Below are positions 53,101 to 64,000 of a stretch of 64,000 nucleotides of DNA, one piece after another. The notes under the pieces were generated by a model. The model was not told the DNA's origin. It was given only the letters and a program-made list of their open reading frames with translations, and did not search any database. Every line of letters starts with the position of its first letter. Position 1 is the stretch's first letter. The position numbers and the translations under genes were made by a program. Source of the DNA: Petrosia ficiformis (lineage: Eukaryota > Porifera > Demospongiae > Haplosclerida > Petrosiidae); the NCBI GenBank assembly GCA_947044365.1, contig OX345636.1, forward strand, positions 51,950,746-52,014,745, read 5' to 3'.

Positions 53101-54790
53101 CTAGCTAGCTGGCGCACAATATAGCGCCTTGCAAACAAGCAAAGCTTAGTCTCGTGTCGCCGGGGTCATCGGGACTAGCCACGCGGGTGAGAGCAGCTCC
53201 TTCTGTACTTTTATTAAGTTTGCCATTTGGAAGTATAGATAGGAAGGGTTGCGCTCGCCAGATGACATAGTATGGTGAATATCAAAGTAGCAGAGCAGGG
53301 GTATGGTGTTATAAATTGTGGAGCCCCCGTAATTTTATGGCCCCTGGTCCTAAAATAATGTTAAAAGGGGGCCCACTAGGTCCGCCTTCTATGCTCATGC
53401 GTATACCAGTGTAATTACACTGCAACTCTATTTATATTCTAAACCCTAAACATCTGCTCCCCATGTGAATGAAGACCTTGTGCAAAGAACAGGGGAGCAT
53501 ATTTCACACGGGGCCCTCTTTTTATGACAGCAGCCGCACCGCGTACGATAAGCCCAGTGGGCATGGTGACAAACCTGCACAAATTCACCGAACAATAGGG
53601 TCTCTTGTCGCTAGGGTTTAAAATGCTTCAAGTTGATGTAGTGAGTCCTATAATGCTATTTTAGTCTCGTTGGCCACCGATAGACTACTAAACGTTTGGA
53701 AGATATATACTGCAAAAATGGAATTTTACAAATATATTATTGGTCAGTGCAGTTGCAATGATTTAGCAATTATAGTTGGTTGTTCAGAATAAATACAAAA
53801 ATCATAGCTACTTTGTAATAATGATATTAAAATATGTAAAGATATATGTACCAATTATAATCAATTAATATCTCAAATCAGAGGGCTTGAAAACCTAACA
53901 ATGACTCAATTAAAATACTTATTCTGCTTCTTTGTGCATTAAGTAGATCAAGACAGGATAGGGATATTGCAACTACAATTATTAGATCAGATATTCAATA
54001 TGACACTATAGTTGTAGACTTTGACGAAGGCCATTTTTTGTGGGAGGAGAAACAGGGAGCAAACAGGGCTCTAGCTCCCATAATCTGTAGATAAATAAGT
54101 AATAGTTAGAGCATGCACTCTCACGAGGGCTCTAAGTTACTTAGATCTATTACCATTTTCTTTTAGATAGTGTTGTAAAGAAGTAATTACTTGGAACAAT
54201 GTTTTTGGTGGATAAACTTCACTGTCCTGCCTTCTTGCTTCCATTATGAACTGTGCTAACATGCTGCTAGCTGTCATTTGTGTTAAAATTCATCTGAAAT
54301 ATTTCTTATTTTGCACGATGAATTCCAAATACTATATGCCCATTTTGTTGTCTGCAAGGTTTTCTGCTTTGAATTGCTTGCATTGTATCATCTTTTGTTA
54401 CAGTTAACATCGTATGGATCCCTAACTTACCTCAACCTGTCAAAGGAGAAGAGGGGGGGGCCTCTTTATCACTCTCGGGTAAGAGGGATAGAGGTGTTTG
54501 GTAATTATGAGGCCCCTCCCCAAACATGATGCCATTGCAACCCCACCTACAAGGTGTGGTTGCCAGGGGGAGGGGATTCAGGGTAATTAATTAATTAACC
54601 CTGATTAGCCCAAAGGAGAGTAACCCTCTCCCCCCAAATACTAATCAAGTGTCCATAAATGACATTTCAGAGCAAATGAAAATATATTTCAGAAAATCAT
54701 AGGTCATACAGTGGCATTGAACTAAATAATGATAGCAATATACAAGGAACCAAATAGCACAGATAATCGATATGGGTTAAATGCAGTAAA
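53101..54790. other. Intergenic region between the DPP8/9-like gene and the retroelement
   Basis: It contains a left-end fragment of the CACTGCAAAA MITE (53708-54000). The 72-aa frame at 54311-54529 has no recognisable motif. No gene is supported. Confidence 0.5.
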
Positions 54791-54797
54791 TATTAGG

Positions 54798-55829
54798 TTA
54801 TGACACTAGTCTTGCTGAGACAGGAATCAGTTGACTGCGAGGGGTCTGAACATAACGAAGATAAGCAGCTGATTGCCACCGACCCAGCATCTGGATAGTT
54901 GAGTCATCTATGCCCTTCTGGGCAGCTGTTGTGGCTGCTCCAATCCTAAAGCTATGACCATTGAATCGAGTGTGGTCTACTCCGAGTTGTGACAACGCCT
55001 CCTTTAAGGCTGCGACCAGCCGAGCCCTAGTCAAATATGACCCATCCTGGTAGGTGAACAATGGGCCATGGCCTTTCGGTCGCACTGCCAAGAATGAAGT
55101 GAGTGCCTTAACGGGACACACGATGTCTCCAGTCCTTCCCATGAAAAGTGTGACCCCCAGGCGAAAAGGGTCTGTTTTACTCTGTTTTAGTGTCACTGCC
55201 AACGTGGTAGGGTTGTTGTGAGTGTCAAGTGCTATGTCTGACAACAGAAGTGTAGACTGTGGGTCATATGAGTCCTGTGACGGAGTCGTCAGCTCACCAG
55301 AGCATAGAAATCCAAAAAAGGGTACACAACAAGCCGCCCACAATAAGTGAGTGTCAGGGTTGTTGGCTACCTCTGCCCACACACTATGCATTCTGCGTAG
55401 AATATCAGGGGTAATTGGTAATCGCTGCTGGGTAGGTGTTGGGTTAGGAGAACGACGGATTCCCTTAAGCACATATTCTAGCCGAGGGAAGGCACCAGGG
55501 GAAAAAGGGTCTGCAAAACCATGAGAGATCTGTAAATGCCGAATGGCCGACAGGTAACACTTAATGGACTGGTACTTCAACTGCTGAGCAGACAAATAGG
55601 AAACATATCTACACAATTTTATTTCTGATAGAGGAAGGGGTGGAATATTACATGTATGACAGAAGATGAGATATCTCTGCTTTGCTGATGCGTATGTTCG
55701 TGTAGTTGAAGGGGCTAGACCCTTGTCAAAGAGCTCTTTAGCCAATGCATCCAGCCTGGGGACATCCAATCCGACTTCCGAACTAATACCAGGTCCACCC
55801 ACTGGGGGGGTATGCGAGTCTGGCTCCAA
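54798..55829 (-). CDS. Tyrosine recombinase of a Ngaro/DIRS-like retroelement
   Basis: 343 residues: an N-terminal SAM-like DNA-binding half (about 25-125) and a C-terminal catalytic half. Seen: Lys218 (LKQSKTD), His292-x-x-Arg295 (GHSFRIG), Trp318 (GRWQS) and nucleophile Tyr326 (LRYVQ). The first catalytic Arg, expected in GFLRxGEL, is Cys176 (codon TGC at 55302-55304), which fits a CpG C-to-T change of CGC. The enzyme would integrate the element's circular DNA but is probably inactive here. The start overlaps the end of the RT ORF by 115 nt in another frame, as in Ngaro-type elements. Confidence 0.88.
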   Translation of the reverse strand: MEPDSHTPPVGGPGISSEVGLDVPRLDALAKELFDKGLAPSTTRTYASAKQRYLIFCHTCNIPPLPLSEIKLCRYVSYLSAQQLKYQSIKCYLSAIRHLQISHGFADPFSPGAFPRLEYVLKGIRRSPNPTPTQQRLPITPDILRRMHSVWAEVANNPDTHLLWAACCVPFFGFLCSGELTTPSQDSYDPQSTLLLSDIALDTHNNPTTLAVTLKQSKTDPFRLGVTLFMGRTGDIVCPVKALTSFLAVRPKGHGPLFTYQDGSYLTRARLVAALKEALSQLGVDHTRFNGHSFRIGAATTAAQKGIDDSTIQMLGRWQSAAYLRYVQTPRSQLIPVSARLVS

Positions 55830-57514
55830 CTGGCCTGTGGAAAGAGAGAGAGAAAGCAGGATAGGTTATTCCTGGATAGAGCATCTGCTGCCAGATTCAA
55901 TTTGCCAGGAATGTGGGTGGCATGCAAGTCAAACTGGTAGAAAGCAGTAATCAGCCATAGGCATCGTAGTAAGTGCATAGTCGCCGGGTCCTTTGAGGAG
56001 CCAGACAACAGGCATGACACAACTGCCATGTTGTCACAATTAAATTGTACACGTTTCCCCTGCCACTGATGACCCCACAACATGGAGGCTAAAACAATCG
56101 GTGCCAATTCCTTTGTCATGATAGCGGTTTCCGCCCAGCTACAGGGCCACGGCAACTGGAACCAGTGGGTATCACAGAATGCACCACAACCCCAGGACCC
56201 AGATGCATCCGATGTGACATGCAAAGTAACCCCGTGCCGGGGAATCATAGATATGCCATTCCAATCCTCAATGAATGTCGCCCACCACAATAGATCTGCT
56301 CGAAATGCCGCGTTAAGGCGGATATAGTGATCTGGTTGATTGGCAATCGGCAACAAATCGATCATTCTCCGAAGGAATGATCGCCCTGGTTTCACCACCT
56401 TGGCTGCATGGTTTAGATGCCCAACTAGAGATTGCAAGTCTCGCTTCTTACAAGAGTGTCTTCCTTGCCAGGTAGCTATTAATGACTGTAGTCGGCGAAG
56501 TTTAACAGCCGGCAAACGGCATTGCAACCTCGCTGAGTCAATCTCAATCCCAAGAAAGGTGAGCATTGTACAAGGGGGTACAAGCTTGTTCATTGCTATT
56601 GGTACTCCTAACACATGGCAGCATTGTAGAAAGCTGTGATAGTAGTGCTTGCAAATGGGGCTGTCTGATGGGCCTACCATAAAGAAATCATCCAGGTAAT
56701 GGATTTGGAGGGCTACTCCATGCTGGTATGCTATCCATGCCAAGGCATCTGCCAACGCTGAAAAAATTTTTGGTGCTGACCGTAATCCAAAGGGTAAGGC
56801 CATGTCAAGGAATACCTTACCATCCCACTTGACACCCAACAGGGGTCTGTCTTCTGGGTGGATGGGGACAACCCTGTATGCACTCTGCAAGTCAACCTTA
56901 CACATGAGTGCGTTTGCCCCGTGCATCACGAGTAATTGGATGGCATCATCAACCTTACAGTATTGTAAGGAGCAGAGATCTGGTGAGATACCATCATTAA
57001 TGCTGTGGTGACGTGGAGAGGAGAGATCTGTGATTAGTCTCCATTTTCCAGGTTGAGATTTGGGGACCAATCCTAACGGGCTCACATGACAATTCTGGAT
57101 CAGATGAGCGGGAACCTGTGGTGAGAATCGGCCCAATTTTCGCTCCAGAGTTAAATAGTCCTCGACAGCACTTGGTCTCAGCCTCACAGATGGGTGATTG
57201 CGTCGTGATGAATGGAGGGTGATTGATCGCTCCATACCAACCCTAAATCCCTCTTGTATACCCCTTAGTAAGTAGTTGACAAACTGTTGGTCTGGATGTG
57301 CCTGCAAGTATTGAGACCATGCTAAAGGGTGTAAGGGGGTGGAGATTGGGTGGGATGCACTCCACTTAGCCATAGCTACTGTCGGTGATCCACGACAGGC
57401 ATCCAAAGCCAGGAGCTCTCTGCTGTAGCGGTAGGTTCCATCAATCACACCACAGATCCCTATGAGATGATGTAGAAATGAATTACCTGTACACCCATAC
57501 CCTATATGTGTCAT
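55715..57514 (-). CDS. Reverse transcriptase-RNase H of the Ngaro/DIRS-like retroelement
   Basis: 599 residues, uninterrupted. RT: GLVPKSQPGKWRLI (about 148-161), Asp208 in CKVDLQSAY, LPFGLRSAP (about 240-248) and active site YLDD (273-276). RNase H: Asp436 (TSDAS), Glu469 (TKELAP), Asp494 (CDNMAV) and Asp544 (AADALSRN). All catalytic acids are present, so this enzyme may be functional. The first 90 residues precede the RT and may include a linker after gag. No protease or methylase domain was found, which favours Ngaro over classical DIRS. Confidence 0.9.
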   Translation of the reverse strand: MTHIGYGCTGNSFLHHLIGICGVIDGTYRYSRELLALDACRGSPTVAMAKWSASHPISTPLHPLAWSQYLQAHPDQQFVNYLLRGIQEGFRVGMERSITLHSSRRNHPSVRLRPSAVEDYLTLERKLGRFSPQVPAHLIQNCHVSPLGLVPKSQPGKWRLITDLSSPRHHSINDGISPDLCSLQYCKVDDAIQLLVMHGANALMCKVDLQSAYRVVPIHPEDRPLLGVKWDGKVFLDMALPFGLRSAPKIFSALADALAWIAYQHGVALQIHYLDDFFMVGPSDSPICKHYYHSFLQCCHVLGVPIAMNKLVPPCTMLTFLGIEIDSARLQCRLPAVKLRRLQSLIATWQGRHSCKKRDLQSLVGHLNHAAKVVKPGRSFLRRMIDLLPIANQPDHYIRLNAAFRADLLWWATFIEDWNGISMIPRHGVTLHVTSDASGSWGCGAFCDTHWFQLPWPCSWAETAIMTKELAPIVLASMLWGHQWQGKRVQFNCDNMAVVSCLLSGSSKDPATMHLLRCLWLITAFYQFDLHATHIPGKLNLAADALSRNNLSCFLSLFPQASWSQTRIPPQWVDLVLVRKSDWMSPGWMHWLKSSLTRV

Positions 57515-57655
57515 ACATGCACCATGCGACTGGTCATAATAACTTTCTCATATGTTAATGATGGTAATAGACATGATCAAATTTAACGCAAAACAAATAA
57601 ATAATGAATAGACAACACAACACTGCTTATAGACTAATTAGGTCCTGTCCTGTAT

Positions 57656-59688
57656 TTACAAAGTAGGCCGCTGCCTACGTTGGTCCTGCGGTGGGTGACG
57701 AGAGTAGTTGGGACGGGCACCAGCCTTGTACTCAGACGTGTCCAGAGTATCCACACAATCACGAGCCCTATGGCCAAAAATCCTGCAGGTTGCACATTTG
57801 TGTTTGAATGTGCAGCTCCCTGGGTACGCACAGCGGCCTTTGTTCCACGATACACAAATCCTATCGAGAGTCTCCGGTCGCATTCTGTGAGGCAGTGGAG
57901 AACGACTTTGTGTTTCGGATGTCCCCAGGGTGCGAGGTATGGGTGGCTCCCGTACTGACCGCAGAGCACAGTCCTGTGAAGAGTGATCCACCTCCTGACA
58001 GAGAGTGCAGAAGGTACCCTGATCTGTACGCGCCCCAAGAAAGGTTGATGCTACCAGGCTGGGGCTGAGGGCATTCCACTGGATACATTGGTCTGCAGCT
58101 GCTTGCTGCCTGAAGATACGGTCATACTCTATCCATCCTGACCCCCCATACCGGCGAGCTTCTCTTAACACCAGGCGAGCATAGGTGAGAAGTCCCCTCA
58201 CAAACTGGTCATCTGTCCTAACTGCACAGTATGCCAGGAAACAATATACCCACGTGAGGATGGAGGATATGTCACGTAGTCTAGGATGGGATCCCGAGGA
58301 TTGGTGAAGTACTGGTGTGTTTGGCTGCACCTCCTCCAGCTGACGCAGCAGTGTGATGTTATCAGTGAGGAGCTCCCTCATCTCCACAAATTCACCCCTC
58401 CTAATTCTCCCAACCAGTCTGGAAGGTAGAGGGGTCAAGGACGGTGACAGCAGTAGTGGCTGTGTGGCGGAGCTGGTCTGCGGGAGACTAGTGACTGGTG
58501 AGAAGGGTGACAGCAGGGCTGTAGAGGGAGTGGCAGACGGTATGGCAGTCATTAGTGGGACATCAGATATTCTGGCTGGTGATGGTGTGACACCCAAGCA
58601 CTCCGTCTGGCAAGGAGAAAGGTGAAGGGTGTAAATAAATAAATGATGTGTCAGCCAACATGCTAGCATGACAGTGCATGACAACAGCCCTGATGCTACA
58701 GGGTGGGGAGCTTGTGCTGTTGTCAAGCTATAATGAGACTATTGGCTTAGTTATGTGCCAGACAAGGCACCCACACTGTGAACTGTCTACATGCAAGTGG
58801 CTAAAAACACCCCCACCCCCAATTTACCAGTCCACCTGGTACAGCCAACTCTAATGTGCCTAGTCTGTGCTACTGATGTCAATAGGCATGTCAGCACTGT
58901 CAGGTGCATTAGTCTTTGGTATTCCAAATAGCCTAGCTAAGTGCCAGGCAAGGCACCCAACTGTCTGTGTAAAGGGTACATACTACTGTCTGAGTTGGAT
59001 AGGCACCAATGCCATTCCATTTTGTCTGTGGCTATCCAAGTTGACTCGAGAATGACACATGACCATGACCAGATAGGCCCCGGCCTGGTAGACTGTACTT
59101 TGGCCCGCCACAGCACTGTCTAGAACTATGTTGTAGGCAACAACCGAAGGGGCCAACAGCCTACGTTAGTCTAGCATGGTACCATCTAACCTGTAGCGAG
59201 AGTTGTCTAGTGTACACAGTGGCAACCATCGTTATCCCATGTCAAATGGACAGCCTGCCTTAGGTTTGCTGACTATTTGGCACCTTAGGAGGTATGCCAG
59301 ACAGGGCTCATCAAACCTGGTCTGGTGACCTAGGCTATGCAAACCTGTGTCCCACCCAAAACTACAACAGACCCTAGGCAACACAGCACAATGACACAAC
59401 TAGCACAACTACTAACGCAGTAATGCTTGCATGGGGCACACCCGGTGCTGTGTCGCCAATAATGTGCACGTGTGTGTGTGTGTGTGTGCGTGCAATTACA
59501 GAGAGAGGCATAGTGACACACACCCCAGTCGAAGATGACGTGGAAACCGGGGTTGACGCTAGGGCAGACTGCACCCCCTCCTGGATAAGAGAACGGAGAG
59601 TAGGCAGAAGAGTAGCTATCAACTCTGGGTCTGCAGTATCTTGGTGGACATCATCGCTATCCCTACTGGATCCCGTACCATGGGCCAT
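57656..59688 (-). CDS. Gag-like protein of the retroelement, two exons
   Basis: Exon 1 59524..59688 (55 codons) and exon 2 57656..58606 (317 codons with stop) join in phase 0 across GGG|GTGTGT and TTGCCAG|ACGGAG, giving 371 residues. The middle is a helical capsid-like segment (about 140-230). The C-terminus has a CTLCQEVDHSSQDC zinc-knuckle-like motif, a CCCH-like segment (CVSWNKGRCAYPGSCTFKH) and CATCRIFGHRARDC, a CCHC-type knuckle. The splice is my inference; the exon 2 frame is also open upstream to 58726. The intron (58607-59523) includes two similar GCCAGrCAAGGCACCCA segments. Confidence 0.75.
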
Positions 59689-59739
59689 TGCTTCAATGAA
59701 AAGACAGACAGCTAAGACTGAATACCTAGTCTGCTAACT

Positions 59740-60530
59740 CATGCTATATGGCACGTGGACATCGCTCGTAGCACATGGGAGCCAGGCCTCTGCCCATTCC
59801 TCGTGATGGTCCGCTACTGTGGTCCAGCCTCATCCCACATGAAAGGGAGGCCGCGCTATTCTGGCCACGGGGCCGGCTCCATCAATGTTAACCTTGTTTA
59901 ACGCAAATCTTTGAAGCCATACTATTTATCCGTGGTTTCTATTCGCGTGTGGTTACGTGTTTTGATTGGCTTCAATTAATGCGTGTGGGTAACAACGTAA
60001 CTTGCGCATTAAGCTGTGCTCTAATCAACACGTTTTGGGGCAATCCAATCGGTTGATTTCTTTTAGGTATGATCTAATTACAGTGTACTACATAATAACA
60101 TTACTATACAGCACTCAGATTGTAATCTCAGAGGGCACAGAAGCAAAGCATCCCCACGCATCCTTGTATGTACCCCAACAGTTTTCTGCCCACCACCCTC
60201 CCCCGTTCTTCGAAGGTATTTGTGTGTTTGCACGCCACACAATGCAAAAACAGTGGTCTCTCTGAATATGAAGCTGTAGCTACACAAATCCTTGATGAAA
60301 CTGCTTTTTCAGGTTTCTAACCTCTGAAATTCACTGACTTGCAATAATAATTATATTACATTTATTTTTTTTTATGATTACAATTTCAATTGAATTGGAG
60401 AAAAATCATTTTAAAATTGTAGTATGAGAAAAGTATAATTTTAATAATTAATTGCTAGGCCTAGTTTTAAGATGTATACATAATAATTATACCTAAATAA
60501 CAAACGAATTTACAGCAGCTCCGTTCTATA
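59740..60530. other. 5' flank of the retroelement and 3' flank of the next gene
   Basis: 59750-59890 is GC-rich (CCACGGGGCCGGCTCC) and probably belongs to the retroelement's untranslated or terminal-repeat region, but its end cannot be fixed. The rest is AT-rich. The 87-aa plus frame at 60002-60265 has no recognisable motif. Confidence 0.4.
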
Positions 60531-60538
60531 TGTGTATG

Positions 60539-61162
60539 TTAAAGAAAAGAATAAGTTATCAAGGTAAGCACTGCTATTACAACAAATGTTGGAGTAGCAA
60601 CAGACATCCCAGAACACGGTTCACCGAGATCAACGTTACACTTCTCATATTCTTCTTTTGTTACCAACCCATACTGTTCATAAGAAGCTACACAACATCC
60701 CCCATAGTTACGCAAATTTCGGAGATCCTGGCATGTAGTATTACAAGCGTAAAAGACTCCATCTTCAAAACAAACACGAAGATTTCCATCTGCAATTCCG
60801 TCGTAGTAGCTTTCTGAACAATATTTTCCATCAGAACGAGCACACTCAGTTCCTCTAATTTCTTCGGCAAAATCGTCTTCACCAATACATCTAAAGTAAT
60901 CTTCGTATTCATCAAAACAATCCCCACAGAGCAGAACAGCGACATCGCTGAGATATTCAGCTTCCCCTTCGATAGTTGAAGTATCGTGCTGGTTTGCTAA
61001 CTCAAGAATCTTTGCTTGGCATTCGGCAATAATCGAGTTACATCCGGACTGTTTTTCCGATTCACCATTAAAAAGAAACTTTTGATGTATTATGTGCCGA
61101 GCGAAATCACGAAAGGCAGTTGTTGATGCGATAACAAAAAAGATTACGACAATAGTCTTCAT
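60539..61162 (-). CDS. Secreted Cys-rich protein, probably GPI-anchored
   Basis: 207 residues, intronless. Residues 1-16 form a signal peptide (IVVIFFVIAS core). The mature part has 14 Cys (41, 48, 79, 82, 92, 107, 115, 131, 140, 144, 156, 157, 175, 183), an even number suited to seven disulfides, and an acidic middle (GEDDFAEEI). One N-glycosylation site is seen at Asn141-Thr-Thr. The C-terminus (CSGMSVATPT then VVIAVLTLITYSFL) is a typical GPI-attachment signal with the omega site near Ser184/Gly185. I recognise no domain. Lack of introns sets it apart from its neighbours. Confidence 0.75.
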   Translation of the reverse strand: MKTIVVIFFVIASTTAFRDFARHIIHQKFLFNGESEKQSGCNSIIAECQAKILELANQHDTSTIEGEAEYLSDVAVLLCGDCFDEYEDYFRCIGEDDFAEEIRGTECARSDGKYCSESYYDGIADGNLRVCFEDGVFYACNTTCQDLRNLRNYGGCCVASYEQYGLVTKEEYEKCNVDLGEPCSGMSVATPTFVVIAVLTLITYSFL

Positions 61163-61216
61163 GATGTTTGGCCAAAGGCTGCAGTTGTAAATGGAAAAGA
61201 AAAATTGGGTACACCA

Positions 61217-61228
61217 ACATATATACTA
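61217..61228 (-). promoter_or_regulatory. TATA-like site upstream of the Cys-rich protein gene
   Basis: On the minus strand GTATATATG lies about 57-65 bp upstream of the ATG at 61162, a suitable spacing for a TATA box with a short 5' UTR. Confidence 0.4.
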
Positions 61229-61319
61229 CGTATGCCGGAAGAAGGAAGAACTCGGGGGATCTATTTCGGCTCACAAATTGATTAATTAAGGTCATAGGTC
61301 ATAAATCATCTGTGAACAA

Positions 61320-61436
61320 AATGGCGGCTGTTTTAAAGTTCTTGTCACTTGTTCTCTTCATTGAATTTTAGCGTATACTTCTCATAACTACTCAGCTACT
61401 CCTACTTTGTGAACAACAATGGCTGGTGATTGTGTA
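61320..61436 (+). CDS. Possible divergent first exon
   Basis: ATGGCTGGTGATTGT at 61421 is followed by GTAAGTGTG, a strong donor, so it could be the first coding exon (five codons) of a plus-strand gene running off the window. Upstream, an ATG at 61320 opens a 16-codon frame of hydrophobic residues ending in TAG, which would act as an upstream ORF. No downstream exon was identified, so this is weak. Confidence 0.25.
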
Positions 61437-61439
61437 AGT

Positions 61440-62775
61440 GTGATATAGATACAGTCAGTGATAAATTATGCTGAGTTTGCCCGGCGCCGCTCACTGTGAC
61501 CCATGAGTAGTGTGCTTCAACAACTCGTTTATGTGTTGCACAAGAATCTTTACAAAGGGACATCTAGACAGAACCAATCAGTTGGCCTTATAAATATTAC
61601 ATGATGGCCTTGCATGCTTATTGCCGGTAGTGCTATTTGAAAAAAATCGCAGTAGTACATTATAATAATAATGAGTGTTAATTTCTAATTTCCTTGGATC
61701 TGCCCAATTGAAAGAATAAAAGATCTATAATAAACTTTATTAACATTGGAAATCTAGCTGATATTGCCTGATATAATTATTGTGTTGTCATATACACTCA
61801 ACGATGTCTCAATCATAACAAACAGAATAGCTGAATGGTTAATGCAATGTAATTGTAGGTTCAATTTAACAATCAAAATACTTAGCGCCCCTTGATTAAG
61901 ATTTAAAAAAAAACATGGGGTTGCTAGTGAGATTGCATGACCCACATATCTTAAAAGCTAAAGCTATTCATTTCTGTCTTTCTTGTGTAATAGTGCATCT
62001 CCTGAAAGAAGCTCCAGTCAAGGGATTAACCCATCCATGAAATATGTATAGAAAATTAATATTTACACTGTGCTAGTGGTGACGGCCGGGGAGGTGATTT
62101 CTCACCACTGTTTAGACAGCGTGACTCTTGTCACATACATGTACATGTATGGAAAACAAGGTACATATTATAGTGTTTGTAATTCTTGATGTAAATCATA
62201 ATGCAGAAATATAAAAATGGAGCAGTATATGTCTGCAGCAATTTAGACGCCAATTCTTTGTAAAACTACTAGAACTATGTCCATATTGATAATTATGATA
62301 CTAGAACTAACACTATACTAAAATTATGAAGACATGTGGTATTACATACTTGATAGCTGAAATTTATGAAAGTTGCAGTTGCTTGTGGAAGTCACAAGAT
62401 GCCAACTCCCATACTGTTTATTCTAATAACATCAATTCCCCCCAAAATGATAAGCATTTTGCTTCTATATTGAGCTAGACAGATAATTGCTTTCACCTTT
62501 GTTTTATGACATTATGTAGATTATAATAATTATAAGTATACAGATTTACAATTTTCAACATTTGAATTTAGCCTGCCTGCCTGCATGAGCTTATTATAAT
62601 TAATGTTCATTATGCAGTAATGAAAGCTTAATCAATGTGGAGAATACTCTTATATCATATTTGGAATAGAAAGCCATGGTATGGGTAATAACTACTAATT
62701 ATGGATAATAACTACTAATTATAGCTCCTTAGACAATTTTATAGTATGATACAAATATAGCGTTTGTATAGTATT
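61440..62775. other. AT-rich region without a supported gene
   Basis: A tRNA-like text (TAGCTGAATGGTTAATGC then AGGTTCAATTT) at 61829-61866 may be a SINE fragment. If the exon at 61421 is real, this is its intron. Confidence 0.4.
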
Positions 62776-62778
62776 CAG

Positions 62779-63296
62779 ACACATCAATGAATGAAGGATA
62801 GGAGGATGTACCTCCCACATAAATAATTTAAAAGTGAGTTAAACAAAATTAAAATGTCTTCTACAACTCCAAGAAGGTCTCCTAGAATTGCTGCAAGCCT
62901 TAGAGTAAAAATCCCCACTTGTAATAGTTTACTAGATTTTCAATTCAAAGTATATCCATATACACATTCACTAATTATCAGCATCATCTGGGATTGTGAG
63001 ATCTGTATGTGCCTATTACCCATCTATTCCCATTTTCTAAGAGTAGGGCAAGGGTGCCATTGTGAATCAGGTGGACCTTCAACAGAAATTCGCTTAAGAT
63101 TAATTAATTAACTATGACGTGATAATTACGATCTCACTTCAATGTACCCTCCTATTGCAAAATCCTGAGAATACTGTAAGTAGTAATATGTTATGGAATG
63201 GTCAATATATTCTAAAAATAGTAACTCATTTAGCACATGCTCTGTTTAGCTTTATAATTATTTATGTGGGAGTTGCAACTTCCTATCATTGATGTG
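62779..63296. mobile_element. MITE with CACATCAATGA inverted ends
   Basis: Left ACACATCAATGAATGAAGGA then CTCCCACATAAATAATTT. The right complement reads CACATCAATGATAGGAAGTT then CTCCCACATAAATAATTA. About 518 bp. The 85-aa frame inside (62854-63111) begins with PRRSPRIAASLRVK, a basic stretch like an AT-hook or NLS, and may be a leftover of a transposon protein. Confidence 0.65.
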
Positions 63297-64000
63297 CTCC
63301 TGACACTTGATAGTAGGTCGTGTGTATTTACGTAGTTAATTCCAGCCCACTTAGAAAGCCCTGATCAAAGTTTACTTGGTGCCATGCTATCACTAAACCA
63401 CACCACAGTGCATAATATACATGTATGTTATCAGAACCTCCGCAATATTTTTCTTTGCCTGCATGCAACATTTATCCATTAAAGAAGTGAAATCAGTAAC
63501 TGTTAATTTGTTGTGATTATTCATATGTGGACCATTTTTATATCTAGGTGAAAGCTGTTTCATTCTGGGAGTTGACAATATGGTAATTAGCATAGTTGAC
63601 CTATGTAATAACTGTGGGGGAAATTAATTTTGTAATATATACCAATTTAAGTTTAAAACTATTTTAGTGCAATTAGCAGTGAAAACAGCTTTACTTTAAG
63701 TATACGAATGTGATCTTATAAGTTAATGTTGTTTTATGCCTGCTGGATAGTTTTAATGTATCTTGCCCATGTTTGTATTTTGCCTATGTAGACACAAGTA
63801 TGATGTGGCGTAATAAATTATCATAGCACAGGTTATCAAGAGCTAGTACATGTATAATAGGTTTACACAGCACAGGTTATCAGGAACTAGTATAAGTTTC
63901 GATGGTTTCCCCTTTTAGTAGTTCCCACAAATACTTAATGTAAACAGTAGGCCAAACTTACATGCATGTATTGCTCTATACATGGGTAAGCTTGACCACC
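63297..64000. other. Right edge, no gene seen
   Basis: AT-rich. A direct repeat ACACAGCACAGGTTATCA / CATAGCACAGGTTATCAAGA occurs near 63820-63890. No coding exon is supported. Confidence 0.4.

Noticed and set aside
55666..58068. Plus-strand ORFs opposite the retroelement (55666, 56082, 56340, 57680 and others)
   Set aside because: Shadows of the minus-strand gag, RT and recombinase frames.

Overview
The window looks like metazoan nuclear DNA, most likely from a demosponge. It is AT-rich and intron-dense, with introns as short as 51 bp and GT-AG sites throughout. It holds dipeptidyl peptidase 8/9-like and gamma-butyrobetaine dioxygenase-like genes, many small transposons, and DIRS/Ngaro-type retroelements. 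The species is not proven. There is no prokaryotic operon structure, rRNA or CRISPR array.

Layout. (1) 1-21,900, minus strand: tandem BBOX1-like Fe(II)/2-oxoglutarate dioxygenases. Copy A (8153 to the left edge) shares intron positions and exon lengths with the complete 12-exon copy C (21854 to 16830, 424 aa). A decayed third copy B lies between them at about 15.05-15.9 kb. Copy A intron 2 carries a 2.36-kb TIR element missing from copy C. Between the genes lie remnants of hAT, KDZ (Zisupton-type) and Crypton-like transposons and several MITE families. (2) 23,062-52,958, minus strand: one DPP8/9-like serine peptidase gene. I resolved 21 exons that stay in phase and give 774 aa, with Ser641, Asp719 and His751. 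Its introns make up most of the 30 kb. They hold a degenerate DIRS-like retroelement, seven copies of one MITE family (two split by later insertions), and minisatellites that often abut or contain splice sites. (3) 54,798-59,688, minus strand: a nearly intact tyrosine-recombinase retroelement with a spliced gag, an RT-RNase H ORF and an overlapping recombinase whose first catalytic Arg is Cys. (4) 60,539-61,162, minus strand: an intronless, secreted, Cys-rich, probably GPI-anchored protein. A possible divergent plus-strand first exon lies at 61,421. The rest is repeats.

Most unusual feature: a 1,695-bp insertion (24179-25873) with 42-bp Tc1/mariner-like inverted repeats and a TA target duplication. 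The empty site can be read from sister MITE copies. Instead of a transposase it carries a small six-exon gene with an intact 148-codon frame and all-phase-1 introns. Second is the recurring link between minisatellites and the splice junctions of the DPP8/9-like gene, including a 31-bp array whose unit is a copy of the intron 9 3' splice site.
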